A stretch of DNA of 64,000 bases from Coleofasciculus sp937127375 (GCA_040218875.1 JAVJQP010000153.1); one strand, 5' to 3'. Counted from the first letter of the stretch, positions 18,315 to 27,448 are shown. Notes: generated by a model not told the origin, from the sequence alone. Numbers and translations: made by a program.

Positions 18315-18560
18315 TTACGAGAAGGGGTTAGCGAATAATAAGACGAGAGCAACCACCAGACCGTAAATTGTCAGCGCTTCCATGAATGCCAAACTCAGGA
18401 GTAAAGTCCCCCGAATTTTACCTTCAGCTTCAGGCTGACGGGCAATCCCTTCTACAGCTTGTCCCGCCGCATTTCCTTGACCAATTCCCGGACCAATTGC
18501 CGCTAAACCAACAGCTAAAGCAGCAGCAATAACAGATGCAGCAGAAATTAATGGGTCCAT
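18315..18560 (-). CDS. atpE: ATP synthase c subunit (proteolipid)
   Basis: The 81-residue hairpin protein of the rotor ring (atpH in cyanobacterial naming). Two membrane helices flank the RQPEAEG loop (41-47), and the proton-carrying Glu61 sits in SLAFMEALTIYG. The start is ATG 18560 (MDPLISAASV), the usual cyanobacterial N-terminus; the frame continues upstream to 18599 but that part is the leader. Confidence 0.97.
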   Translation of the reverse strand: MDPLISAASVIAAALAVGLAAIGPGIGQGNAAGQAVEGIARQPEAEGKIRGTLLLSLAFMEALTIYGLVVALVLLFANPFS

Positions 18561-18707
18561 GATATTTTTCCTCGCTTTTGATTTTTGACTAAATAACAAA
18601 CAAACGTGCGTGAAACGCTTACCCTAAACTAATTCGCTAGACACAGCCGAATTCTTGGATTGTTCACGAGACGGAAGTAGCAAATCTTGATCACTAGCCT
18701 TAAATCG

Positions 18708-19448
18708 CTAATGATGATCTTCCATCGCCTCCCCGATATAAGCCGCTGCTAGGGTAGCAAAGATCAGCGCCTGAATCGCACTGGTAAATAAACCCAATGC
18801 CATCACCGGGAGAGGTACGAACAGCGGAACCAACAGCACCAATACTGCCACCACCAGTTCATCTGCCAAAATGTTGCCAAACAGACGGAAACTGAGGGAG
18901 AGAGGTTTGGTAAAATCTTCCAGAACCTTAAACGGCAGCAGGATGGGAGTTGGTTGGGCATAACCAGCAAAATACCCCAAGCCCTTCTTGCTCAGACCCG
19001 CGTAAAAATACGCTAAGGAGGTCAGCAGCGCAAACGCCACTGTAGTATTAATATCACTGGTTGGTGCCGCTAATTCACCTTCGGGCAGCTCAATCAGCTT
19101 CCAGGGAACAAGTGCCCCAGACCAATTTGCCACAAAAATGAACAAAAATAACGTCCCCACAAAGGGCACCCAGGGACGATACTCTTTTTCCCCGATCTGA
19201 TTTTTGGCTAAATCCCGCAAAAATTCCAGGGCATACTCCATAAAATTTTGGAGCCCACTAGGAATGCGCTGAACGTTTCGGGTAGCAGCAATCGAGGCAA
19301 TGACAAGAATGGCAATCACGACCCAGGAGGTAATAAACACCTGACCATGAACCTTCAAATTACCAATATGCCAGTACAGATGCTGACCAACTTCTAATTC
19401 AGCAAGGGGGAAAGCATTATAGAACGCCAAACCATCTATGATTTCCAT
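18708..19448 (-). CDS. atpB: ATP synthase a subunit
   Basis: A 246-residue membrane stator that forms the proton half-channels against the c-ring (atpI in cyanobacterial naming). The essential arginine is R188 in KPLSLSFRLFGN, with LVVAVLVLLVPLFVPLPVM and the last helix IFATLAAAYIGEA. Length and topology are standard for cyanobacteria. Confidence 0.97.
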   Translation of the reverse strand: MEIIDGLAFYNAFPLAELEVGQHLYWHIGNLKVHGQVFITSWVVIAILVIASIAATRNVQRIPSGLQNFMEYALEFLRDLAKNQIGEKEYRPWVPFVGTLFLFIFVANWSGALVPWKLIELPEGELAAPTSDINTTVAFALLTSLAYFYAGLSKKGLGYFAGYAQPTPILLPFKVLEDFTKPLSLSFRLFGNILADELVVAVLVLLVPLFVPLPVMALGLFTSAIQALIFATLAAAYIGEAMEDHH

Positions 19449-19644
19449 CCGGAGATTTCCCCAGCTATCTTCTATCCTTTGGTTGAAACGACTACACAGA
19501 ACGGATTAACAATTGTCCATCGAACAATTGCTAAGTCTGTTTCCTGCTTCATCCAAGGGAGTTTACTCCTTTGTCCACAGGCGTTGAGTTCGGGTGTAGC
19601 CCACCCTACTTTTCGGAAGCGTTTGCTGTCCTGATAACGGGAAC

Positions 19645-20100
19645 TTACTTCGACGTAGGCAACAAGGTGCTTTGCAGTATATAAGCAATGAGCGCAGCTT
19701 TATACGTCAGAAATCCTAAAAATATGGGCAGAATGCGTAAACTCTGCCATTGACTGGCAACGACTAATAGCCCAATCAATAAAGCCAACCGAGTCGAACT
19801 CGGACGCCTCTTTTGGACACCTAACCGCTCAACGTCTTTCGCCAACATTCTCAAGTAAACCACACCAACGCACGCCCCGATCAAATAATTCAAGGCGATG
19901 TTGAGTGAGTAGAAAATCCAGACAGAGACAAAAATCACCCCTGTCATTACTAGAGTCACCGCCAACAACGTTTGTTTAAGTTGGTAGTACTCTTGCATTG
20001 AGGAACTTTCAGGGGAAGTCTGAGAACTCCCTGGCGGACTTTCCTCCGGTGTGGGCTTAGGTTGTACAGAGTTGTCTGACAAGTTCACAGGCAGCAGCAA
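19645..20100 (-). CDS. atp1: Atp1/UncI-like ATP synthase assembly protein
   Basis: A protein of up to 151 residues with four predicted membrane helices after a Pro/Ser-rich N-terminus. Position at the head of the operon and the pattern match the cyanobacterial Atp1 (UncI-like) family, thought to help assemble the c-ring or a subunit. The first codon at 20100 is TTG without a visible ribosome site; a GTG (20088) or the ATG before QEYYQLKQ (about 19998) are alternatives. A 196-base gap separates it from the a subunit gene. Confidence 0.85.
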   Translation of the reverse strand: MLLPVNLSDNSVQPKPTPEESPPGSSQTSPESSSMQEYYQLKQTLLAVTLVMTGVIFVSVWIFYSLNIALNYLIGACVGVVYLRMLAKDVERLGVQKRRPSSTRLALLIGLLVVASQWQSLRILPIFLGFLTYKAALIAYILQSTLLPTSK

Positions 20101-20189
20101 ACGCTAGTCCATCTAAATTTGGCTGGATTGCATCTAGCCATAGGCGATCATACCACGCCAAAGTAACAATACTTAAAGAATTTTTAATC

Positions 20190-20455
20190 GTTAGTGGTCA
20201 TTGGTCATTAGTCATACTCGCTCCCTTGAGAAGCAAGCTACGTAAAGTCGGGGCGGGTTTAGTTACATCTGGGTGCAACCAAAAAGATAGTAGTGAAACC
20301 CGCCCCTACACAATCTCCCCCAGCTGACACGCCGAGCGAAGTCGAGGTGTTCCCCAGCTTCCCCAGCTCCCCCGGCTCCCCCGGCTCCCCCGGCTTCCCC
20401 AGCTTCCCCAGCTTCCCCAGCTCCCCCAGCTCCCCATTCCCCGTTCCCTAGAATA
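20190..20455. repeat. Composite repeat cassette
   Basis: Modules in the same order as at 10249-10535: GGTCATTGGTCATTAGTCAT repeats, a TACTCGCT..AGAAGCAAGCTACGT hairpin, the palindromic-ended element (20248-20310), then a C-rich minisatellite of CCCCAGCTT/CCCCGGCTC units (about 20315-20440). A GACACGCCG..CGAGGTGT hairpin module interrupts the C-rich part near 20325-20350. It fills the gap between the divergent atp operon and larC. Confidence 0.85.
20248..20310. repeat. Palindromic-ended dispersed element
   Basis: Left arm TCGGGGCGGGTTTA, middle ACATCTGGGTGCAACC and AAAGATAGTAGTG, right arm AAACCCGCCCCTACA. The reverse complement of the element at 37418-37481 matches it nearly base for base, so copies are inserted in both orientations. 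Confidence 0.85.
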
Positions 20456-20484
20456 GACGTAGACCCTTCAGGATTCAAAACATA

Positions 20485-21774
20485 ATGCCAAAGCTCGCCT
20501 ACCTTGACTGTCAGAGTGGAATTGCTGGTGATATGTGCTTAGGGGCACTCGTGGCAGCAGGAGTGCCGTTAGAGTATTTAAGTGAAAAGTTAAAAGGGTT
20601 GGGAATTGACCATGAGTATTGGTTAAAGTCAGAATCAGTCCACCGCCAAGGTCAATTAGCCACTAAAGTCCATGTGAATTTGCTCACTCAAGCCCATCAC
20701 CATGATCACGCTGAACCGTCAGACCATGAGCATAGCCGACACCTGGCAGATATTGAACACCTAATTACAACCGCCGGATTACCTTCACAAGTCGTCGATT
20801 GGAGTTTGGCAATCTTTCGCAACTTGGCGGAAGCAGAAGGGGCTGTTCACGGGATGGCACCCGAAACCGTGCATTTCCATGAAGTAGGCGCGACAGATGC
20901 CTTAGTGGATATTGTCGGCACTTGTTTGGGGTTGGATTGGTTGGGCATTGACCGACTCTACTGTTCTCCCTTACCCACAGGAGGCGGTACAGTACAAGCT
21001 GCCCATGGTCGATTGCCTGTTCCTGTTCCTGCTGTTTTAAAATTGTGGGAATCTCGGCAAGTCCCTATTTATAGTAACGGTATCGATCGCGAATTAGTCA
21101 CACCCACGGGTGCAGCCATTGCGGTTACCCTTGCCACTCAATTTGGACCCCCTCCGGCGATGATTCTGCACAAAATTGGTCATGGCGCGGGAAGCATTGA
21201 ATTAGCGATTCCCAATATCCTGCGACTCTGGATTGGAGAAGCCTCCGAGTTTGGGATTCAGCTTCAGGGACGAGATACAGCTAATCTCATCAATGATGAC
21301 CCTTGCCAAGAAACGGTTTGTGTGATAGAAACCCAAATTGATGACTTAAATCCCCAAGTGATTGGGTATGTCTTTGAGGTGTTATTTAATGCTGGGGCGT
21401 TGGATGTATTTACCCAAGCGATTGGCATGAAAAAATCTCGTCCTGGGATATTACTCACAGTGATTTGCCCACCGGAAAAATTAACCGTTTGTGAAGATAT
21501 TTTATTTAGGGAAACCACAACCCTGGGTATTCGCCACTTTACCCAGCAACGCACGATTTTGCAACGGGCAATTCAGGGAGTCGAGACGACGTATGGGGTG
21601 GTGCGGGTAAAAGTTGCCAGTCGCGCCTCAGGAGTTCAAAATGCCATCGCCAACGTCCAACCGGAATATGAAGACTGTGCCGCGATCGCACGAGACTATA
21701 ATTTATCCTGGCGGGAGGTGCATCAACTAGCACTTGATGCCTGGTATCGTGCCAATAATCCACCATTGCCGTGA
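20485..21774 (+). CDS. larC: LarC-family nickel insertion protein (DUF111)
   Basis: A 429-residue homologue of LarC, the CTP-dependent cyclometallase that inserts nickel into the pincer cofactor of lactate racemase and related enzymes. It begins AYLDCQSGIAGDMCLGA and contains VHFHEVGATDALVDIVG, LPTGGGTVQAAHGRLPVP and ELVTPTGAA. A His-rich stretch (71-86, HHHDHAEPSDHEH) is a likely metal-holding linker. In some bacteria LarC is made through a frameshift between two frames; here it is one continuous frame. No larA, larB or larE is nearby. The start is ATG 20485. Confidence 0.9.
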   Translation: MPKLAYLDCQSGIAGDMCLGALVAAGVPLEYLSEKLKGLGIDHEYWLKSESVHRQGQLATKVHVNLLTQAHHHDHAEPSDHEHSRHLADIEHLITTAGLPSQVVDWSLAIFRNLAEAEGAVHGMAPETVHFHEVGATDALVDIVGTCLGLDWLGIDRLYCSPLPTGGGTVQAAHGRLPVPVPAVLKLWESRQVPIYSNGIDRELVTPTGAAIAVTLATQFGPPPAMILHKIGHGAGSIELAIPNILRLWIGEASEFGIQLQGRDTANLINDDPCQETVCVIETQIDDLNPQVIGYVFEVLFNAGALDVFTQAIGMKKSRPGILLTVICPPEKLTVCEDILFRETTTLGIRHFTQQRTILQRAIQGVETTYGVVRVKVASRASGVQNAIANVQPEYEDCAAIARDYNLSWREVHQLALDAWYRANNPPLP

Positions 21775-21806
21775 TGTGGGGTGTGGGGTGTGGGGTGTGG
21801 GGTGTA
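21775..21806. repeat. 8-base tandem repeat after larC
   Basis: Four consecutive GTGTGGGG units immediately after the larC stop codon, ending in GTGTAGTGG. Confidence 0.85.
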
Positions 21807-21863
21807 GTGGCATGGCACCTCAGTCCTTTAAACTGTAGTTAATTATTGGGTTCAGAAAGAATT

Positions 21864-22076
21864 ATGGCAGAGTATCAAAAGATCGAATATCGCATTGGCA
21901 AAGATGGCAAAATCACCGAAACCGTAATTGGTGCGACTGGCTCAAGTTGTACCGAAACCACCAAAGGAATTGAAGCGGATCTCGGAGATGTAGAAACTCA
22001 AGAATTGCTGCCAGAATACTATGAAGGTGACGAAACCATAACTACAGATCAAACCACGAGCCTAAATCAATATTAA
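21864..22076 (+). CDS. DUF2997 family protein
   Basis: A 70-residue acidic protein of the DUF2997 family, common in cyanobacteria and of unknown function. It shows EYRIGKDGKITETVIGATG followed by SCTETTKGIEADLGDVETQELLPEYYE in the family pattern. The start is ATG 21864 with GAAAGAA upstream; an upstream TTG at 21846 is less likely. It lies 13 bases before the GrpE-like gene on the same strand, so the two and perhaps the Hsp70 gene form an operon. Confidence 0.82.
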   Translation: MAEYQKIEYRIGKDGKITETVIGATGSSCTETTKGIEADLGDVETQELLPEYYEGDETITTDQTTSLNQY

Positions 22077-22089
22077 CAGGAGCGGTAAC

Positions 22090-22632
22090 ATGGCTCATGA
22101 TCCTAACCTCTTGGGGCTAGGTTTGCTGCTGTGGTTTGTCTTCACCACTTTCCTTATTAGTCGCTTTGGTCCAAAAAAAAGACCTGAAAACCATTCAGCC
22201 TCAGCTTCAGTTGCTGACTCCACTCAAATCGAGCAATTAGAGGCACAATGTCAGCGGCTACGGTATGAAATTGAAGCGCGATCGCAGCAATTATCGACAG
22301 ATATCCAAGATACCACCTTTGAACAACTACGCCCCCTACTGACTAATTATCCCACCGCTTGCCGGATGATTGAAGAACGCCCGGATTTACCGGCTAAAAA
22401 TTTAGTCGCCCTCTTGACTCCATTAGAAAATCTAATCCAGAATTGGGGATATGAACCCATTGGTCAACCTTGGGAACAGGTTCCTTATAATTCCCAACTG
22501 CACCAACCTGATGTTGACGATATCACAGAAGGAGAACTCGTTTATATTCGATTTGTCGGCTATCGAGATAATGATCGAATACTTTGTCCCGCTAAAGTCA
22601 GTCGTACGCTACCGAGGGGAGTGTCACACTAG
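22090..22632 (+). CDS. Membrane-anchored GrpE-like protein
   Basis: A 180-residue protein with one N-terminal membrane helix (about 7-26), a charged linker and a coiled coil (about 45-75). The C-terminal part (132-171: VPYNSQLHQP, then GYRDNDRILCPAKV) resembles the beta-wing end of GrpE, whose family signature is a Gly-Tyr-Arg/Pro-Ala-x-Val strand pair. GrpE proteins release ADP from Hsp70. The Hsp70-family gene lies 128 bases downstream on the same strand, which supports the pairing. The membrane anchor is unusual for GrpE. AGGAG of the preceding TAACAGGAGCGG acts as ribosome site. Confidence 0.72.
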   Translation: MAHDPNLLGLGLLLWFVFTTFLISRFGPKKRPENHSASASVADSTQIEQLEAQCQRLRYEIEARSQQLSTDIQDTTFEQLRPLLTNYPTACRMIEERPDLPAKNLVALLTPLENLIQNWGYEPIGQPWEQVPYNSQLHQPDVDDITEGELVYIRFVGYRDNDRILCPAKVSRTLPRGVSH

Positions 22633-22760
22633 AGAGATGATAGAGATGATAGAGATGAGAAAGATGATGGAACAAACTTGTCTGTGTAATCAGTGTCAAT
22701 AAGCTTTCACCTCCCTACCCCTATCTCTCCAATAAATCCGTGAAATCAGTGTTTTGACAA

Positions 22761-24371
22761 ATGACCAATACAGTTGCCATTGACTTCGGTACAAGCAACA
22801 CAGTTGTCAGTATACTTGAAGCCGATACCAATAGTCCCAAAACTATCCGACTGGGTTCACTCTCTCGCCTGTTTAAAACGAACTCAAGTGAGCCAGATAT
22901 CCCCGTCATCCCTACTTTAGTTTTTATCAAAGACAATAACCAAATACTTCTGGGAGAACAAGTTCGTTCTCAGCGCCTCGGACAATCTCAACCTTCTCGC
23001 TTTTTCAAAGGCTTTAAACGAGATCTAGCGGCTGATTTTCAACCGCCGCCTCGTCTGATTAATGGTGAATCTTACACGGCTGAATCGGTTTCCGAACAAT
23101 TTATCCAATCTATCTGGAAGCAACTCAAAGCCCAAAAAATTAACCCTTATCAGCTAATTTTAACTGTACCTGTGGGTGCATTCGAGCGCTATTTAGATTG
23201 GTTTCGCGAGGTGGCACGTCGCCTAGATGTGGAACAAATTAAACTAGTAGATGAATCCACAGCAGCGGCGTTAGGCTATGCAGTACAGCGTCCCAGTTCC
23301 TTAGTATTAGTGGTGGATTTTGGGGGTGGAACACTTGATTTAAGTTTAGTTCGCACTGCACCCTTCGGCTTCGCTCACGGTCAACCCCAATTGGATGCAG
23401 CCAAGCGCGATCGCGAAACAGTATTACGGGCAGAAGTGTTGGCGAAATCCGATGCATACATCGGCGGGGAAGATGTGGATAGTTGGATCGTTGAAGACTA
23501 TTTGTATCAGCAAGGATGGTCAAGGGAAGAGATTGGTGAGGTGGGCTGGCAGAATTTATTGGAGTTAGCTGAACGGTTAAAAATTCGCTTATCCAATACT
23601 CAGGATGCGAAGGAAAGTTGGTTAGATGAGGAGACATTTACCTCATACAACTTGCAACTGGATCGGGATAAGTTAGAAGAGATTCTGGAAAATCGCCAGT
23701 TTTTGGAACAATTGCGGGAAGCGTTGGATGAAGTTTTAACGATTGCTCTAGGGAAAGGAATTAGTAAGAGTGATATTGAACAGGTGTTGTTAGTGGGAGG
23801 GAGTTGTTTAATTCCCGCTGTACAACAGTTAATTCGGTCTTATTTTGGCAAGACAAAGGTTAAGTTAGATAAGCCCTTTGAAGCCGTGGCGCATGGGGCG
23901 TTAGCGTTAAATCAAGTGGCGAGTGTAGATGATTATTTGCGCCACAGTTATGCCATTCGCTTATGGGAACCTTATGCTAAAAGTTATTCCTATTTCACAT
24001 TATTTGAAAAAGGGATACAATATCCCTGTGAACGGGGGGAACCGTTGACGTTACAAGTCGCCCTGGAAGGACAACGGGAAATACGTTTGGATATTGGCGA
24101 AGTGGCGGAAATGGCACAAGCTGAAGTGACCTATGATAGTTTAGGACGAATGACCAGTAGTCAGTTATCAAAGCAAGCGGCATATCGTTCCTTGGATAGC
24201 GATCGCGAACAGGTTTGTGTGGCACATTTAGATCCACCGGGACAGGTGGGAGTTGACCGAATTTCGGTTCAGTTTGAGGTAGATGAACGGCGGGTGCTAG
24301 TAGCGACAGTCAAGGATTTACAGACGGGAAAACTGTTAGTTGAAAAAGGCGCGATCGCGAAATTACAATAG
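22761..24371 (+). CDS. Hsp70-family protein (short DnaK-like)
   Basis: A 536-residue actin-fold ATPase. Phosphate loops are IDFGTSNTVVS (7-17) and VVDFGGGTLDLSL (about 187-199), and the adenosine motif is VLLVGGSCLIPAV (about 350-362). The C-terminal part after about 400 is short and beta-rich, without the helical lid of true DnaK, as in DnaK-related proteins of cyanobacteria. Substrate binding is therefore uncertain. It follows a GrpE-like gene, suggesting an ATP-driven chaperone pair at the membrane. A tandem GATAGAGAT run (22635-22665) lies in the gap before it. Confidence 0.88.
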   Translation: MTNTVAIDFGTSNTVVSILEADTNSPKTIRLGSLSRLFKTNSSEPDIPVIPTLVFIKDNNQILLGEQVRSQRLGQSQPSRFFKGFKRDLAADFQPPPRLINGESYTAESVSEQFIQSIWKQLKAQKINPYQLILTVPVGAFERYLDWFREVARRLDVEQIKLVDESTAAALGYAVQRPSSLVLVVDFGGGTLDLSLVRTAPFGFAHGQPQLDAAKRDRETVLRAEVLAKSDAYIGGEDVDSWIVEDYLYQQGWSREEIGEVGWQNLLELAERLKIRLSNTQDAKESWLDEETFTSYNLQLDRDKLEEILENRQFLEQLREALDEVLTIALGKGISKSDIEQVLLVGGSCLIPAVQQLIRSYFGKTKVKLDKPFEAVAHGALALNQVASVDDYLRHSYAIRLWEPYAKSYSYFTLFEKGIQYPCERGEPLTLQVALEGQREIRLDIGEVAEMAQAEVTYDSLGRMTSSQLSKQAAYRSLDSDREQVCVAHLDPPGQVGVDRISVQFEVDERRVLVATVKDLQTGKLLVEKGAIAKLQ

Positions 24372-24403
24372 GGGGTTTGGTTTATTTGTCTACTATCAAA
24401 TCC

Positions 24404-24535
24404 GGGTTAACTACCACCGTTATAACCCAGTCCTTACCTGGCGGACTACTGCAGCGTGACGGAAATACTGTAGGGGCGGGTTTAGGGACTAAATTCGGCT
24501 ATTTACCAATAAATGAACAACAAAACCCGCCCTAC
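24404..24535. repeat. Two dispersed elements side by side
   Basis: 24404-24450 contains CAAATCCGGGTTAACTACC and TTATAACCCAGTCC, also found near 13003 and 40110. 24470-24535 is a palindromic-ended element of the subfamily with GTTTAGGGAC and AAATT in the middle, resembling the copies at 799-980 in reverse. It is followed by AAATGACAAATGACGAATG-type repeats that run up to the start codon of the next gene. Confidence 0.78.
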
Positions 24536-24563
24536 CTTACAAATGACAAATGACGAATGACGA

Positions 24564-25382
24564 ATGACAAATCAAGTCAGTTATTGGTATGACGGTAAAC
24601 TTATTCTAGGCGATCGCATCGAACTCGCCATCAATGATCCCGGTTTGATTTACGGCGCGACAACGTTTACCACTCTGCGCGTTTATAACTCTTCCCTCAC
24701 CCACCCCTTAACCCATTGGGACGCCCATTGTGCGCGTTTACGTCACAGTTTACAGGTGTTTGGCTGGCAATTCCCAGACTGGAAACGCATCCGCTACGGT
24801 GCAGAACAATTACTCCCCTCGTTTCCGGTGTTGAGAATTGTGGTTTTCCCGGATGGGCGAGAATGGATTACAGGGCGTCCTCTCCCGGCTGATTTAAGCG
24901 AACGCCAACAGCAGGGGGTTATCGCTTGGTTAGCGGAAGTGTCACACTTGCGCCGTTCTTTACCTACCTATAAAACGGGGAATTATTTGGGCGGATGGCT
25001 GGCGCTGCAAACGGCACAACAACTCGGCGCTCAGGAGGCTATATTAGTTGATGATCAGGGGAATTGGTTGGAAACGAGTACGGGGAATCTTTGGGGCGCT
25101 AAAGATGACTGCTGGTGGACACCACCAATTGAGGAGGGGATATTACCGGGAGTAGCGCGATCGCACCTCATTAGTCGCCTTGAACAACAAGGATTAAAAA
25201 TTTGCCAAGTTCCCTGGACTCCAAAATTGGTGCAGGAGTTTGACGCGATCGCTTATACGAATAGTGTCATGGAAATCATCCCGATTCACACCGTTCTCAC
25301 GGCAGATCAACGGTTTGAGTATCGCTCCTGTTCTGGTGGTTTAGCACCGTTGCAGCGTTTATTTGGGGAGTCTCACAAATAA
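24564..25382 (+). CDS. Class IV aminotransferase / aminodeoxychorismate lyase-like
   Basis: A 272-residue PLP enzyme of fold type IV. It shows NDPGLIYGATTFTTLRV at the N-terminus, the Schiff-base lysine K137 in PTYKTGNYLGG, E170 in WLETSTGNLW for the pyridine nitrogen, and EGILPGVARSHLI. Family members are branched-chain or D-amino acid transaminases and 4-amino-4-deoxychorismate lyase (PabC); length and the YKTGNYL motif suit PabC-like proteins, which make p-aminobenzoate for folate. The exact reaction is uncertain. ATG 24564 is chosen; the upstream frame is repeat DNA. Confidence 0.82.
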   Translation: MTNQVSYWYDGKLILGDRIELAINDPGLIYGATTFTTLRVYNSSLTHPLTHWDAHCARLRHSLQVFGWQFPDWKRIRYGAEQLLPSFPVLRIVVFPDGREWITGRPLPADLSERQQQGVIAWLAEVSHLRRSLPTYKTGNYLGGWLALQTAQQLGAQEAILVDDQGNWLETSTGNLWGAKDDCWWTPPIEEGILPGVARSHLISRLEQQGLKICQVPWTPKLVQEFDAIAYTNSVMEIIPIHTVLTADQRFEYRSCSGGLAPLQRLFGESHK

Positions 25383-25530
25383 TTCCAACTTTAAATTATA
25401 CCACATCAAGAGAAAATTTGCTAATTCCCCCAGTTTACCAAGAACCAACTTCGCCAAATAGTCTGATAGACGTTAACATTAGTTAATATAATCAGCCGAT
25501 TCGACGCCATCAGATCACATCCTAAGTCTT

Positions 25531-25536
25531 AGGAGG
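25531..25536 (+). promoter_or_regulatory. Ribosome binding site of ftsH
   Basis: A full AGGAGG lies 9 bases before the GTG at 25546 and settles that start codon. It is the strongest Shine-Dalgarno I noticed in the window. Confidence 0.8.
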
Positions 25537-25545
25537 AAATCAGTA

Positions 25546-27384
25546 GTGAATAAGAAATGGAGAAATGCGGGGCTTTATGCACTACTAGCGATAGTAGTCA
25601 TCGCCTTGGCAACAGCATTTTTAGACCAACCGTCCCAAACGCGGGAAAGTTGGAGATACGACCAGTTCATTGATAACGTTAAGAGCAAGAAGGTCGAGAT
25701 CGTTCAACTCAGTTCTGACCGCACTCAGGCTATGGTAACCGCTCAAGACGGTACCCAGTACCAGGTCAACCTGCCTAACGATCCAGAACTAATCAGTATT
25801 CTCACCAACAATAACGTAGATATTAAAGTTCGACCTCAGAGTGATGATGGGTTCTGGTTCAGAACCCTGAGTGGACTCTTCTTCCCGATCCTGCTTCTGG
25901 TCGGTTTATTCTTCTTACTGCGACGAGCGCAAAATGGTCCGGGTTCTCAGGCGATGAACTTCGGTAAGTCCAAAGCCCGCGTTCAAATGGAACCGCAAAC
26001 CCAGGTCACGTTTGGGGATGTCGCCGGGATTGAGCAAGCCAAGCTGGAACTCAACGAAGTGGTTGACTTCCTCAAAAACGCCGATCGCTTCACCGCCATT
26101 GGTGCGAAAATTCCCAAAGGCGTGTTGCTTGTGGGTCCTCCGGGAACGGGTAAAACCCTGTTAGCGCGTGCTGTTGCTGGGGAAGCTGGTGTACCCTTCT
26201 TCTCTATTTCCGGGTCTGAATTCGTGGAAATGTTCGTAGGTGTGGGTGCGTCTCGTGTCCGCGACTTATTTGAGCAAGCCAAGAATAGTGCTCCCTGTAT
26301 CGTATTTATCGATGAAATTGACGCCGTAGGTCGTCAACGGGGTGCTGGCTTAGGCGGCGGTAACGATGAGCGGGAACAAACCCTGAACCAGTTACTGACG
26401 GAGATGGATGGGTTTGAAGGCAATACGGGTATCATTATTATTGCCGCCACCAACCGTCCTGATGTTCTGGATGCAGCATTATTGCGCCCTGGTCGGTTTG
26501 ACCGTCAGGTGGTTGTGGATCGCCCCGACTACGCCGGACGCTTGGAAATTCTCAACGTTCACGCTCGCGGCAAGACTTTATCCAAGGATGTAGACTTAGA
26601 GAAAATTGCCCGTCGGACTCCTGGGTTCACCGGTGCTGATTTATCAAACTTGCTCAACGAAGCCGCAATTTTAGCCGCACGGCGCAACCTCACCGAAATC
26701 TCCATGGATGAGGTGAATGACGCCATCGACCGGGTATTGGCTGGACCGGAGAAGAAAGACCGGGTGATGAGCGAGAAGCGCAAGCGGTTAGTGGCGTATC
26801 ATGAAGCGGGTCACGCCTTAGTGGGTGCATTAATGCCCGATTATGACCCAGTGCAGAAAATTAGTATTATCCCACGCGGTCGGGCGGGTGGATTAACCTG
26901 GTTTACGCCCAGTGAAGACCGGATGGATTCCGGGTTATATTCCCGTTCCTACCTGCAAAATCAAATGGCGGTGGCTTTAGGGGGTCGAATTGCTGAGGAA
27001 ATTATCTTCGGTGAAGAAGAAGTGACGACGGGGGCGTCTAACGACTTACAACAAGTCGCCCGTGTCGCCCGACAAATGATCATGCGCTTCGGAATGAGCG
27101 ATCGCTTGGGTCCTGTGGCACTAGGACGGCAAAATGGCAATATGTTCTTAGGACGGGACATTGCCTCAGATCGGGATTTCTCCAACAGCACGGCGGCGAC
27201 GATTGATGAAGAGGTGCGTCAGTTGGTGGATGAAGCCTATCAGCGGGCGAAAGATGTCTTGGTGGGTAACAAATACATCTTGGACAAATTATCTGCCATG
27301 TTGATTGAGAAAGAAACCGTCGATGCAGAAGAACTGCAAGAACTGTTAGCCGAAAACGACGTGAAGATGGCGGCGATCGTCTAG
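25546..27384 (+). CDS. ftsH: ATP-dependent zinc metalloprotease FtsH
   Basis: A 612-residue thylakoid or plasma-membrane AAA+ protease that degrades unneeded or damaged membrane proteins, including photosystem II D1 in cyanobacteria. Membrane helices lie near 8-25 and 108-125 around a small outer domain. Walker A is GPPGTGKT (197-204), Walker B IVFIDEIDAVG, and the second region of homology ends ALLRPGRFDRQ. The zinc site is HEAGH at about 419-423. The N-terminus NKKWRNAGLYALLAIVV most resembles the essential FtsH3 type of cyanobacteria, though paralogue choice is an inference. The start is GTG. It is transcribed alone with its own terminator. Confidence 0.97.
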   Translation: MNKKWRNAGLYALLAIVVIALATAFLDQPSQTRESWRYDQFIDNVKSKKVEIVQLSSDRTQAMVTAQDGTQYQVNLPNDPELISILTNNNVDIKVRPQSDDGFWFRTLSGLFFPILLLVGLFFLLRRAQNGPGSQAMNFGKSKARVQMEPQTQVTFGDVAGIEQAKLELNEVVDFLKNADRFTAIGAKIPKGVLLVGPPGTGKTLLARAVAGEAGVPFFSISGSEFVEMFVGVGASRVRDLFEQAKNSAPCIVFIDEIDAVGRQRGAGLGGGNDEREQTLNQLLTEMDGFEGNTGIIIIAATNRPDVLDAALLRPGRFDRQVVVDRPDYAGRLEILNVHARGKTLSKDVDLEKIARRTPGFTGADLSNLLNEAAILAARRNLTEISMDEVNDAIDRVLAGPEKKDRVMSEKRKRLVAYHEAGHALVGALMPDYDPVQKISIIPRGRAGGLTWFTPSEDRMDSGLYSRSYLQNQMAVALGGRIAEEIIFGEEEVTTGASNDLQQVARVARQMIMRFGMSDRLGPVALGRQNGNMFLGRDIASDRDFSNSTAATIDEEVRQLVDEAYQRAKDVLVGNKYILDKLSAMLIEKETVDAEELQELLAENDVKMAAIV

Positions 27385-27416
27385 TTCTTAGTTCGGTAAT
27401 AATCATCATCATCTTG

Positions 27417-27448
27417 AGGGCAGCGTTAGCATACGCTGTCCTTTTTTT
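27417..27448 (+). terminator. Intrinsic terminator of ftsH
   Basis: GGGCAGCGT and ACGCTGTCC form a stem around TAGCAT-like loop bases, directly followed by seven T. It lies 33 bases after the ftsH stop. Confidence 0.88.
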
